64,000 nt of DNA from Lutraria lutraria (GCA_964023205.1 OZ026848.1:734501-798500); one strand, 5' to 3'. Counted from the first letter of the stretch, positions 1 to 27,400 are shown. Program-made: numbers and translations. The notes: generated by a model from the letters alone, not told the origin.

Positions 1-15382
<15,382 letters not shown>

Positions 15383-17500
15383 ACTTGGAAGTTATGTGCG
15401 ATATTCAGTCATCTGTGTGAACAAACTCATTCCTAAATACATGTACGCTAAATGAGATTATGTGATAGTTCAAAACTCATTGTTTTATTTGTGATGTGGC
15501 TAGTATGGTAAAAATACTCTTCTTCAGAGTTAGGTAGACATCCTAGGTGAATTAAAGGATGAACAAACATGTATGATTACAGGTACATGTACTTAAGCAA
15601 CTTGACTCCGGATTTACCATATTGTTTTTCTTCCAACATCAAGAAATTCTTATAATTGGATGGTAATGATAATGAGTTGTAAAACTGACTTGTATCATGG
15701 ATGTGTGTTATTATTTCATTTTACATTGTTTAAGTTGTTCAGCTAGCAGTTATTTCAAGTTTTTATGTATGAAACTTCATCGATGATCTGGACATGAATG
15801 ATTACTCATGATATTTGTATGCTGTAAGATGTTGTTGAATGTAAGATGCAAGTTAGAAAGTAATTTGAGGTTATGAATTTATTGTAAGAATTGAATCATT
15901 TTGGCAGCATGTTAGATATGTTTTAATATTACAATGTGAGTACTGTAACAGATTGGTGTGTTTGACTGGAGATATATCCTCGTTATTAAGTTTTTTTTCT
16001 CTGTTGTTCAACATCGAACCAACAGCTATTTTTCCAGCTTTACTGATGAACGTAGACTGCAGGTAGACACCTGGGTACAATCACAGACCTTCAGTAAGCT
16101 AGTTGGACAGTTTCCTCTCATGTGTAATTTGGTCTCGGTTGGTATTTGAACTCACAGTGGTAAGGGGCTAATGATTGCAATACAGAGTAAACAAAGACAA
16201 TAACTACAATAAAACACAGCCAGAGAAGCTCCTTAATTTGCCCCTTATGAAGAAAAAGGGTATTATGCTTTGTGTATGTTGGTTCATCTGTAACCAAACA
16301 TTGTACGGGCAATAACTAGAGAAGTATTTTACTTAAGCTCCTCAGATTTGGTTTGGAGGTTAGTCATCACGTGCAGATGACCATATTGATTTATAGGTCA
16401 GTAGGTCAAAGGTCAAGGTCATACTTACCAGTTGTTCTTTTAGGGGCATCCGTGTTTCACAAAAACTTCTTGTTTCGTTTTTGTTGCATACTTGTTGTAC
16501 ACTTTAAAACATGTAGAAACATTATACAATGTATAACTATTTTACCGATTAACAATCTGTTTAAACCTGTATAGGCTTTTGAATAAGTGACATTGTCCTC
16601 TGAAATTAAATGGATATTTCATACGGGTACATTATCTTTGTTGTTCATTTTGCCATTTGGTAGTTTTAAATAAAGCACATTTTAATGCTTTAAATATTGA
16701 GGTATTTTTATTTTTTGTTTTATGAAATTGTATAGTGTTTGAATCTTAAGAAATTGGTAAGAAAAGTTAATGTCTTTAAAAGTTGGACGCTTAAATTGTA
16801 AAAATTATTGTTGTATCCTTTGTTAAATCAACATGTTTGCTTTGCCATATGTCATTTCTTTGTTAAATTAAATCTCATTGTAATTTTAAACACATATTTT
16901 GGTTGAGACATCCTGAAGTAATTAGTGTCTAAGCTGTTGGTGTGGTTGTTTGTTATTAATAGTCTAATAAGTAATTATCTAATTCTGTATGTTTAAGTTA
17001 TTATTTTGTTAAATTTAAATAGGTTTCATGTACTATTTTAATTTCCAATGTTATTACCATGTAATCTTGGAGAAAAATTAAGTATTCGGATTCTGTTAAG
17101 TGAAATACTTGTGAAAACATAGGAATTTAGAAAGTGTCAAAGTTTCCAAAACTTGTCAATGTTTACTGCATGTAATTATTAAAATATGCCTAAAAGGAAA
17201 ATAGCCACACCTTCTGATGTTGGGCCTTACAAATAATAAGGGTTGAAGGGTAGAAGGGTTTTGCATAGAAAAAAATATAGAAAGATACAGGGAAATACGT
17301 AGGTCATTGGTTTTAGGAAATTGTCTTTGTGACTCATTGGAATATGTTTGTCTTTGTGACATTAATTTATTATAATAGGAAATGTCTTTGTGACTTTAAT
17401 TTATCTTCGTGTTTATTACAATTTTCTGTATTCAAACTTGTACTTTGTGTATTTAAGTGTGCTAAATAAAGATAAATAACATTAAATAAACTTAGAACTT
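15383..17500 (+). other. Probable 3' UTR of MMUT with poly(A) signals
   Basis: No gene is seen after the MMUT stop codon. AATAAA occurs at 16669-16674 and, as a close pair, at 17465-17470 and 17485-17490; the pair is followed by T/G-rich sequence, as expected at a cleavage site. The stretch also carries a SINE-like fragment (16040-16200) and a second dispersed repeat (16228-16480), so it is a repeat-containing UTR or the UTR ends at the first signal. The extent is inference. Confidence 0.45.
16228..16480. repeat. Dispersed repeat in the MMUT 3' region
   Basis: Begins 'ccccttatgaag', contains 'aggtcaaaggtcaaggtcat', and ends 'ggggcatccgtgtttcac'. This layout recurs in bivalve genomes as a non-coding dispersed repeat, an identification made from memory. 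Nothing coding was seen. Confidence 0.4.
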
Positions 17501-17764
17501 TGTGTTCAGTCATCAGTATCATGATCAACACTAATCAGCAACAGTGAATTGAAGCACACTTTACAATCCACAGATACGTGACTACACCACACTGTGTCCA
17601 TTAAACATGTTAAGGTCTTAAATGAATATACATGTACACCTGTATTTGTAGATTTGTGTTAAAATTGTTTGTCCTGATGGTATTGGTTGTCATGGCACAA
17701 TCTTCCCAATCATGCATTTAATCTATGATAGACTATGTTTACCTTCCTGGTGCAGTAGTTTAAA

Positions 17765-18131
17765 GTACAGTCAAACCTGTGAACTAAGGCTACCCTTGGG
17801 AAATACAAAATGTAGCCTTTATTGACAGTTGGGGGTCATTTTGTTCTAAATAATCATTGACTGTTTTTTTAAGTTTAATATGTTTATTAGTATTATCAAC
17901 ATATAATGCCTCGGATCATTTACAATTTATTTACATGTCAAGATGGTCAAGACAATAGTTTGTTAAACAGAGTTTAAGAATGGCCTTCATTCACAGGGTT
18001 GTCTTTATTTGATGGTGGCTATTAACACTGTACAGTCGTACCTGTAAACAAAAGTCCCCCTTGGGAAAAACAAAATGTGGTCACAGGTGACCTTTATTCA
18101 GAGAAGGTTGCTAACACAGGTTTTACTGTAT
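17765..18131. mobile_element. Two adjacent MITEs, TACAGT-ended family
   Basis: The first copy starts at 17765 ('tacagtcaaacctgtgaact') and ends about 18035. The second runs 18032-18131 ('tacagtcgtacctgtaaaca' to 'aacacaggttttactgta'). The shared TACAG at the junction suggests insertion of one copy into, or directly beside, the terminus of the other. Confidence 0.55.
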
Positions 18132-18555
18132 TGATTTTCTGTTTCAACAATGCTGACTGTATAATAGTTACGTAACACAAATTACTATAAAATAAGTAAG
18201 AACTTTCAGGCTTCTAAAAGTGACATGTTTGTCAATTAGTATACTGGTAATTAACTAAATTCTGTCTGCAGCTGTACAGTGTTTGAATGATGTACCTACA
18301 TGTAATGTATCTTCATACAACTGAAGGAAGTAGATGGAGGCTTGTCCAATGCCACTAGTACTTGCATTGTTTCAATTCATAAATACAGCAACCTACCCTC
18401 TGTTTATATATTGTAGATACACATACCCTGATATTTATATACACTAAAGATGTGAAGACGTGAACCATATTGTAACTGATATACGTGGTCGACTTTGTTG
18501 TAGAAGTGACTGTATACATTTAACTTTGTTTGCATTTGTTTACTGCTGGTTTACA

Positions 18556-19690
18556 GCTAAAAGCTCAACTGAGTCGGTAGTACTCAATGGTGAGCTATCT
18601 GGGTAAGTTATTGTCAGGTGCCCATCATCTACACTTGGGCCAAGTGTCAGTTTTGATTTTCAGAATGTTTGTCCCAATGGTATCTTGGATGAGTTCTAAC
18701 ATGGGTCATTTGGGGTCAATGATAAGGTCACCAGTTCAGATGACAGGAAAGTTTTTATAAAACTGTAAAGACAACATTTTGAAATTTGTGTTTAGTGTAT
18801 GTCTACATTGACATTCCATAGAAGGTCCGAGTCCATAGATGTTTTTTTATCTTTTTAATACTGTAGAGGTCACTGTTTTGATTGGATCTTCCCAATAATT
18901 GTCACTTATTTGTCAGAATGTTTGTTTTTATGATGTCTTGGACAAGTTTGAACATGGGTCATTTAGGGTAAAAATCAGATCACCGGGTCCAATCCCTTGA
19001 AAGCCTTGGCGGTCACAGATTTCATTGGATCTTCACCAAACCTTGTCAGAATAATTGTCTCAATAATGTCTTGAATGAGCTCAAACATGGGTCATTTAAG
19101 GTCAAGAATTAGGTCACAAGGTCAACTCGCATGAAAACCTTTTTAACACTCGAGGTGACAGTTTTGGATTGGATCATCACCAAACCTTGTCAGAATGTTT
19201 GTCTTAATGATGTCTTGGATAAGCTCGGACATGTGTCCCTTTGAGGAAAAAATTAGGTCACCTGGTCTAGTCATATGAACATTTTTTTAACACTAGAGGT
19301 CACAGTTTTGATTGGATCATCATCAAACGTTGTCAGAATATTTGTCTTAATGATACCTTAGACGTGCTCTATCATGGGTCATTTGCGCAGGAAAACCACC
19401 TTAGACGAGCTCTATCATGGGTCATTTGCGCAGGAAAACCACCTTAGACGAGCTCTATCGTGGGTCATTTGAGCAGGAAAACCACCTTAGACGAGCTCTA
19501 TCGTGGGTCATTTGCGCAGGAAAACCACCTTAGACGAGCTCTATCGTGGGTCATTTGCGCAGGAAAACCACCTTAGGCGAGCTCTATCATGGGTCATTTG
19601 CGCAGGAAAACCACCTTAGACGAGCTCTATCATGGGTCATTTGCGCAGGAAAACCTTGATAAAACTGTTGAGGTGATGTATTGAAATGTG
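18556..19690. repeat. Dispersed repeat ('ttttagctcac' family) carrying an amplified segment
   Basis: Same family as 4171-5322: 'agctcaactgag' hairpin start, then units with 'ttttgattggatcttccc', 'gtcagaatgtttgtctt' and 'aacatgggtcattt'. Near its end one piece of a unit has been amplified into the perfect tandem array at 19358-19658. Confidence 0.65.
19358..19658. repeat. 43-bp tandem repeat, 7 copies
   Basis: Units start at 19358, 19401, 19444, 19487, 19530, 19573 and 19616. Each reads 'ttagacgagctctatcatgg' then 'gtcatttgcgcaggaaaacc' plus 'acc', with only single-base differences (for example cat/cgt, gcg/gag). The high identity against a diverged background points to recent expansion. Confidence 0.95.
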
Positions 19691-19924
19691 CGAGCAGTGT
19701 TCATTTGATTAACATTACATTTGGAGTTATAAAAAGTATATGATTAGATTAACGAATATATATTGAAGTTTATTCTCTTATGTGTTACCTTGTAATTGAA
19801 TGTAATCTATATTCTTCCTCATTAATAAGATAATCAATATATATACTAGTTTATACATAATAAAATACACACTATTTATGTGCTGACATTTATCACTATA
19901 AATGATACTAAAGCGTTTTGAACG

Positions 19925-20105
19925 TATAGCACAACCCTCTCCAGTGACGCCCTCTCTTGAGCACGAGCGCCCCTTCAAGAAAAGCACGAGTTCTTCCTAC
20001 AGCATGATTTAATTGTTAATTTAACCTCTCTAGAGCAACAACCTCGCAACAACATAATTTTGCTACTCCCAAAGGTGTTGCTATGGAGAGGTTGCACCGT
20101 ACGTA
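19925..20105. mobile_element. MITE, TACAGT-ended 'gagcaac' subtype
   Basis: Contains 'cctctctagagcaacaacct', 'gctactcccaaaggtgttgc' and ends 'ggagaggttgcaccgtac'. It is a copy of the subtype seen at 734-828. Confidence 0.5.
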
Positions 20106-21085
20106 ATACAATATACTTTATAGATGTGTGACATAGATTTCATTCCACGTTTCGACGGGCTGATAATGAATAATGACAGACACATGTACTCGTAGTTCAC
20201 CTTCATACTAACGCAGTAACGTAACTAGGACAAATGTGTTGAAATCGAACAGTTCATAAGTTAAACTGTATATACACTGTGTTCTTTACGCAAGACAAGT
20301 GAACTCGTTGAAAGCCATCGGGAAAAAAACTGAAGATTAGATTTAAAACGTTGTACAAATATTTGCTGCGTCCAATGCAGCGACTTGATTAGCAATGTGT
20401 ATAATACAGTACACTGTACTCAAAGTTTGCTATGCACCATTATGTATCACGGGTTATAATCTATGACATTGTTTTATTTAAGGTAATTTTATGTTAACTT
20501 TTCAATGTTTAAAATAGAATTTACGAGTATATAAAGTTTACCACCATAAGGCCGTCACTGCTGTCTACCAGTTTATGCAAGATACAAATAATGTACATGT
20601 ATATATGATTTTTATGTGGATGGGAGCATGAGGATACGTCAACGGTAATGACCCACATACCAGATACTCAGCCAATTCTTGTTCTTTCTGAAAATTTTCT
20701 GATTAAGCTCTATAAAACGCCCGATTTCCCCAAACAAGCATTGTTATCTGTATCTAGATATTAAAAAATATCAAAAATACCTACAACGGTATGTGAACTG
20801 TAGTTTGGCTCAAACATATATGTGAACAAATGTATGTTGTGCATGACTAACTTAAACTGATTTTTCAAATTTCAAACATCTTGCAAAATCAAGTCATACA
20901 GACTTAGTTTCTATACAATAGGCAAACTATAACTTCCTCAAAACCCGCCAGTAACATGACTGTATTCAATAAATTGTTGCCTATTACTTTATTCTTATGT
21001 TGATATACATCACGCATGAACGGGAAACTTACCATTCGTTTAACTGAACAATAACCTGACACTTCCTGCATTATTCAGCGACTAG
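20106..21085. other. Intergenic stretch without recognised features
   Basis: No ORF, tRNA-like structure or repeat that I can name was seen here. Confidence 0.5.
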
Positions 21086-21570
21086 GGTTGTAGCGAGTAT
21101 CCGATTACTAGGTTAATCACGAATCAAATTGAAAAAATCGAGTACGAATAATCGTCATTACTGAGGTTTGTGGTTCGCGATCTTGTTTACTAACATAAAG
21201 TGTATTCTCTGTTCTTTAAAAGCCCTTTTCTCTGGATACATACTGTCTCATCATAGACTTCTTTGTTTGCCAAGAGGTTCAATCGGATCTATAAATATTG
21301 GGTCACAGGCTCAAACCAGAAAATGATGCTGGTAAATCCATTAATTGGAAGGGAGTACGTATAAATTTAATCCATAGAACAATTTATATTAATTTACTTC
21401 ATTATTCCTAAAAGAAAATTAAATTTTACTGTCTTAAGGGCTGCAATGTTGAAGTTTTAGATGGGTTACTTTATAACAAAATATTCGTGATTTGATTTGT
21501 GGATCGTAAGTGATGAGTCGTGGATTGGATCGGATCGCTTCTTACCCAACGATCTACAGCCCTATACAGC
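21086..21570. mobile_element. hAT-like MITE, about 480 bp
   Basis: Left end 'tagggttgtagcgagtatcc'; right end 'acccaacgatctacagccct' followed by 'a', so the termini are inverted (TAGGGnTGTAGnGA). The flanks read 'ttcagcgac' on the left and 'tacagcgac' on the right, which fits an 8-bp hAT target duplication. A second copy of the right end lies at 27147-27400 in opposite orientation. No transposase was seen. Confidence 0.6.
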
Positions 21571-21833
21571 GACTGTATAATTTGGCTTGGGCGATGCTTG
21601 GAAAAATGTTGCAATATGGTGTAATGGGCGTGTGCATATTAATTTGTTTTAATCATTAGGCCCAAATGAAACACACGAATATACAAATGATGTAACAAAG
21701 ACAATGGTTAACATGAAATCAATGAAGATTTGCGCAGTTACTGCTTTGTACAAATAGATGGAATACAAAGGCTGAATTTTCACTATGCTTTCCATAAAGT
21801 TGATAACGATAGGTAAAATATAAGTTGAGTACA

Positions 21834-22010
21834 GTGCAACATACCCCTCCAAAGCAACACCCTTTGGGAATAGCCAATTAAAAATTATGCTGTTGTTGAG
21901 AGGTTGTTGCTCAATAGAGTTTAATTATGTGATGTGGGAAAAACTTATATTGTATTATGGATATTGTTGCTCAAGCGAGGACCGTACTGGAGAGGTTGTG
22001 CTGTATATAA
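21834..22010. mobile_element. MITE, TACAGT-ended 'gagcaac' subtype
   Basis: Begins 'tacagtgcaacatacccctc', contains 'aagcaacaccctttggga' and 'gagaggttgttgctcaat', and ends 'ggagaggttgtgctgta'. Confidence 0.5.
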
Positions 22011-22043
22011 AAAAGTACATTTTTTATCTTTTTAGTCTTATCA

Positions 22044-22615
22044 TTAAAGGGGCATGCCCTGGAACTGAAGCGTCTCGAATATAAATCAAATTGGTATCAT
22101 TTGAATGCCTAAATCAATTAATGAAAGTCCTGTAAAATATTTACGAAATATCCCGCCAGTTGACTCAAAATACACATTTCAAGATTTACCAAACCTGCCG
22201 ATTACGCCTTAGAAAATATTCGTCATTTTCATAACTCGACCCTTTCGCGATCTGTCAAAAACGGAAAAAATGTCAACAAACTGTAAAATGGTAAGTATTG
22301 CTCATGTCGTGTTCATTGTTTGCGACATAAAGCTTATCTATCGAGCAATTATAGGTAAATATCATTGTTGCTGCCTGAAAGGCAGCGCGCACGCTAAGCT
22401 AAATTCTCAGACAAATCGGAAATATCGTTGTCGTCAATAAAAGGCTGTAAGCCTTTTATTTAAACCGGCATATAAATACCCACGCGCGCGTTATAAGGCC
22501 ATTTTTGAAGGCACATTCTTCTTTGACTTTTCGGTAATAATTGCTTTTACAAGTGATAAACGCATTGTTGGTGTATAAAACCCAAGACATAGCAGTTCCA
22601 GGGCATGCCCTTTAA
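22044..22615. mobile_element. TTAA-flanked MITE (piggyBac-type target site)
   Basis: TTAA at 22044-22047 and 22612-22615 brackets a 564-bp element with inverted ends AGGGGCATGCCCTGGAACTG and CAGTTCCAGGGCATGCCCT. The sequence on either side matches the region upstream of esterase D (about 41490-41560), where the element is absent and a single 'ctaa' occupies the site. A TTAA target is characteristic of piggyBac-superfamily elements. No transposase is present, so the class assignment is inference. Confidence 0.75.
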
Positions 22616-22616
22616 G

Positions 22617-24328
22617 ATTGTTATTCAGCTGATAATAAATATGTACATGTATATACTCATTCCTAGTTTTTAAAACATGTTCATACATACACCCAGGTAA
22701 CAAATAAGCGGGTATACTGGATGTTCTGGAAAGTAAACCCTGGCTAGACCGTGTAAAGTTATTTGCACCTCTTTGTTACTCTTCATACAGTCCAAAGTCC
22801 ATATTTACTTTAAGCGGTTTGATAAATTAATCCGTAGTCAAAATTGAACATACATGTATAAGGTATTTATATCCTGAATAAGATATCAGTCGTACAATAA
22901 AGTTGTGAGAAGCTCGGGAGATAATTGATAAATTTCTTTCGCCAGGTATGTTTTGCTTATTCAGTATACTCGAATCTTAAAATGTGTTGAAACCACCCCG
23001 CTGGAACTAAGGAAATAAGCATTCCATTTATATGTTGTCCTTGGCACATGGTTTTAAGTCCATGTACAAAATTTAATATAAATTTCAGCTGCTATAGATT
23101 TGAATAAGTTGCACTATATGATAATTATTGTGTCATATACCAAGGAAGTATGTATGTACATTTTGATCATGTATATATATTTATCATGCACTGCTATCCG
23201 AAAAATCTTGTACATGAGTATTATTTTCATCCATCAAAATTAGGGCATGGATTACGATAATCACCCACTATATGTAGGTCAATGAATAACTAAAAGTTAC
23301 ACGTACGAGATAAAGTACCAGTAAAAAGGGAGATAAAGTATTAATAAGTACAATATTGGGGGTATACTATCTTAAAGCTCGCGCTGTTCAATTGTTTGCA
23401 ATTTCAATGAAAACAGTATCACAGCAAAAAGATTCATTTCCTTTGATATTGCTTGGTGATCTATTTTTTTTTCTTTACCACATAAGATTGATAATGCGCT
23501 ATTGCAACTTTTTACCAAGAGTTTCCATTGAAATTGATGTACTCTTTTTTTAGATCTTTTAACAATGGGTCACTCCCATAGACCTTAATGCACATTTAAA
23601 GGGAAGATAACTCAAAGGTCTGTCATTGATGTTTAAAAAATCACGGTAAATCATTTTTTATCTTGGAAACCTATAAAAGTTTAAATATTTCCAAAATATG
23701 TCAACCCCAAATTGAAAATGAAGGTGTGAGTTGTGATCCTAATACGTTAAGTGGCATAATGACACACGTTCAATAATGGTGTCGAATATTGCGCTATATA
23801 AAGAACCGACTGGGAGGTATGTTTTCCAACAATTATCTGGCAACATAAATGTTACAAAGTCACCTTCTTTATATAATTATATGATATACTTTTATCATAA
23901 ATAAATAAAAACCTTTTATAATATAGTACATTTCCGCTTGGTTTTGGAATTCTATTTCATTGTATACATGTTAACTACACATACTTGTCAAGTCTGACAC
24001 TTTCAACCCGAGCATTCATGAGTGCTCGCCCAAAATGATGCTCTCGAAATCAATTGAACAAATACCTTTCATATCGCTTCCAAAAGAAATCAATAATCAG
24101 AGGTTTCACCAAAAGGTTTCGTTGTCATCCATAAGGCATCGCTCCACCGAAACAACACAGGATAAGTAACCATCATACCGACACTCTAGATTGATTCTGA
24201 CTCCCAACAGGGCATTGGCAGCTATACAATTCAATGCTAATGGTCTAAGTATTTATCATATAATTTTTTTCGAACTTCATACTAGCAATGACAAACGTAA
24301 AAATCCGTAAACATTTGTTCAATTTCAG
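22617..24328 (+). repeat. 5' flank of esterase A, shared with other array copies
   Basis: No separate gene was seen. Blocks match flanks of the other copies: 22617-23300 and 23660-23815 match D upstream (41560-42420, 42420-42560), and 23440-23640 matches B (29550-29710) and E (49600-49780). It ends at a conserved splice acceptor (TTTCAATTTCAG type, AG at 24327-24328), so part of it is probably a 5' UTR intron. Confidence 0.6.
23795..23802 (+). promoter_or_regulatory. Putative TATA box of esterase A
   Basis: 'gcgctatataaagaac' lies about 600 bases upstream of the start codon, within a block conserved with the D upstream region, where 'gccatataaagaaac' occupies the same place. Conservation in two diverged flanks supports a core promoter feeding a noncoding first exon. 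No experimental support. Confidence 0.4.
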
Positions 24329-24390
24329 ATGAAATTGAAGTGAGGGATAGTCGTTCTTCAATAAGAAAATTTCTTCTAAATAACTCCATC

Positions 24391-26410
24391 ATGCTCGTAA
24401 CAACTGGTAGTGTCTTTTATGCGGTTGTTATTTTGGCAACAACGACTGCTCTTACTGACCGACAAGTTGTTACTGTGGAAACAAATGTTGGAACTATCAA
24501 TGGTTATGTGAAAGAGACAACGTTTTTAGATAAAACTGTCGCAATTGATCGTTTTCAAGGAATACCTTTTGCCGAGACCCCGGTCGGCGAACTACGATTT
24601 CAGAAACCTTTACCTAAAGCTCCTTTCAGTGAGCCACTTGATGCATTTGCTCATGGAAATATGTGTATGCAGTTGTCGCTGTTTGACGACTTATTCAAGG
24701 GCGTCAAATATTCGTATGCAGAAGACTGTTTATATCTCAACATTTACGCTCCACATTCAAGACATAGTAACCAAGAAAGTCTTCCTGTAATGGTTTGGAT
24801 ATACGGAGGAGGTTTCAACTTTGGGTTTTCTGATATTTACCTGGGTGATAACTTAGCAGCACATGGAAACGTGATCGTGGTCACCCTGAATTACCGCTTG
24901 TCATTATGGGGATTTCTAAGTACAGGAAATGAAAACGCTCCTGGAAACGCAGGGTTATGGGATCAACATGTGGGTATAAAATGGGTACATGACAATATAG
25001 CAGCATTTGGTGGTGATAATCAGAGAATTACCCTGTTCGGGGAATCAGCTGGATCCGCTAGTGTTATGTATCAAGCCTTATATCCCGGGAATAAAGGATT
25101 GTTTCAACGTGTTATAGGACAGAGTGGTAGCGTTGGATCATATTGGGCAAGCAATGAAAAAGTTCCAATGTTCACAGAACGTCTAGGTACGCTGACTGAC
25201 TGCGCTGATGAAGATGACCAAAAAGTATTGGTAGCGTGTCTTCAGAAGGTGTCTAATGATGTATTCATTGAACTTATCTCAAACGTAACTTCCGGGTTAT
25301 TTGATTTTCCTTTCCCATTTTCTCCCTTTGAAGATGGTGACTTTATCACATATGATCCAAGGTCCGGATTCAGTGACGCTTTAGGATCAAACGATCTATC
25401 TCCAGAAACTCTGGACATGTTCCAGAGTGTGGATATTCTGACTGGTGTTAATTCTGGGGAAGGTAGTCTCGGAATGTCTCCATTGATGGGAATTGAAGAT
25501 AATGAAGCCTTCCTGCCGAGTAGAGATGATTTTGAGAAAAAGTTAACTCCATTTCTAATCAGTTTATTGTACGCTAAGAATAACATTCAGGTACTTAGTG
25601 ATCTTGTTGTCGCAGAGTATACAAACTGGGAGAATCCTGATGAGCCGACTAATATCAGACAAGAATATGTTGACATGCATGGTGATGCGGCGTTCCTTCG
25701 CACTTTGTATGAAACTATCAATAAGCACGCACAGGTGTCGTCTGCCTCTAGCACTTATATGTACATGTTTGACGAACAACCTACTACACTTTTGTTTAAC
25801 AACATATCTTGGTTTAGAGGCTTGGAACATGCTGGTGACTTACCTTTTGTATTTGGATACAAATCATTCACAGACGAAGAAGATGTTGGAGTTCTTTGGG
25901 AAAAACATTTAGCTAAAGATGTAATGACAACATGGACAAACTTTGCAAAAACTGGGTAAGTAATTAAATTATGATCACAGTATGTTACCTCTTCAAAAAT
26001 AATCATATGCTGACACAACAATTTTCGAACAAAGAATAATACAACTGATACATTAAAATAGTATCATAAGGATACATTATTATCTCTGTACTGTGGGGTT
26101 CTCTATCTGTGAATTTATTTTTGTTATTGTGTTAAAAAGAAGAATATAATACTGTTTCAGAAACCCAAATGCGCCAGTCAGCCTTGACCTCGACTGGTTA
26201 CCTTACACACAGAAACACCAACATTACCTTCAGATATCACGTGACATGACGTCAAGAAACGTGAAACAACGTTGGAACACACGTAGAGCCCATTTATGGA
26301 CAGATGTTTTGCCAAAGATAGCCAGAAATGATGCTTGTACCAAAAATGCCGAGACAAGTGATAATGAAGAGAATGGAACCTGTGAAAAAGATGGTGGATA
26401 TTCTCCATAG
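24391..26410 (+). CDS. Secreted type-B carboxylesterase, array copy A
   Basis: Serine ester hydrolase of the cholinesterase/carboxylesterase fold (COesterase). Exons 24391-25955 and 26161-26410 join in phase (act gg|gtaag ... cag|a aac) to give 604 residues. I chose ATG 24391 because all five copies align there and it opens a signal peptide (MLVTTGSVFYAVVILATTTA). Motifs: EDCLYLNIYAP at 111-121 (type-B signature), YGGGF oxyanion loop at about 138, FGESAGS with nucleophile Ser219, NSGEGS with acid Glu357, and LEHAGDLPFVFG with His480. Cys pairs 92/113 and about 271/283 fit the family disulfides. There is no transmembrane or GPI tail, so secretion is likely. The last Cys of the C-terminal tail is Tyr here (GGYSP), unlike B, C and E. 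A splice acceptor at 24327-24328 implies a noncoding 5' exon. Substrate unknown. Confidence 0.9.
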
Positions 26411-27146
26411 GTGTATAAACCTGGTTTAACATTGGTGAATGGAGGGTGCTAACATGTACATTGTAGTAAAATATACACAGCTGAGGATTAGAACTTATTG
26501 TCACCAGCGACATGTTTCATAACGTTAATGTGTGTATTAAATTATATGTTCACAAGCAACATTCTACACAGTGTTTAAGAATTATCACAGGTCATTTTGT
26601 GACAGTCCATTTTGATTATCCAAACAAATATGTCATAAACGTACAAGCATTGCATGATATTATGCTGTAATAAATTTGAATTTGTTGTTAACAGAAACTA
26701 ATGAACTTTTCAAATTGCTTATTCTTTGAATTTTAATTGGCTTCATTTTTATTTTAACCAAGTTCAACCTAGTAAAAATAGATTTATTCCTGTTAATGTG
26801 TTCTGAACAAAAAAAGCAAAGAATCATATTTATTTGAATATCACATTCTCTCAATACATTATAACAATTTCATAACAGTGTACAAATTCACATATATAAT
26901 CATATGACGTATTATCTACATAAGCCAAACAGTACCAGTCAGTGACGTACACAAACAGTAAAATTGTGAAGTTGAATTGAAGACAGCCATAAAAGAACAT
27001 CTGACGCACAGAACAATATGACTTATTCACAGGTAAACAATGACTATAGACACATATACCACACAGGCACACATTTTTCAATCTTAATTTGACATAACAG
27101 TTCATCGTCGCATAACATTTGGTTTTAAATATACTCATAAATATCA

Positions 27147-27400
27147 CTAGGGCTGTGGATCGTTGGGTAAGAAGCGATCCGATCCAATCCACGCTTCATC
27201 ACTTACGATCCTCAAATCGAATCACGAATATTTTGTTATAAAGTAGCCCATCTTAAACTTCAACATTGCAGCCCTGAAGACAGTTAAACTTAATTTTCTT
27301 TCAGGAATAATGAAGTAAATTAATATAAATTGCTTTAAATTTGATCCGTAAACGATTAACGATTTTGATTGGCTATCAAAATTAAAAAATTAAATAGGAT
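27147..27400. mobile_element. Fragment of hAT-like MITE
   Basis: Begins 'ctagggctgtggatcgttgg', continues 'gtaagaagcgatccgatcc' and 'aatcgaatcacgaatatttt'; this is the reverse complement of the right part of the element at 21086-21570. The other end is not recognisable, so the copy is incomplete. Confidence 0.6.

Noticed and set aside
19358..19658. Regular 43-bp repeat resembling a CRISPR array
   Set aside because: The units are contiguous without unique spacers, and the genome is eukaryotic. It is a minisatellite.
24340..24390. Upstream extension of esterase A (17 more residues)
   Set aside because: It would start at GTG, is not conserved in the other four copies, and would precede the signal peptide. 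ATG 24391 is better.
25242..25830. Antisense and alternate-frame ORFs over the esterase exons
   Set aside because: They recur in all copies because the coding sequence is conserved, and have no promoter or splice support of their own.
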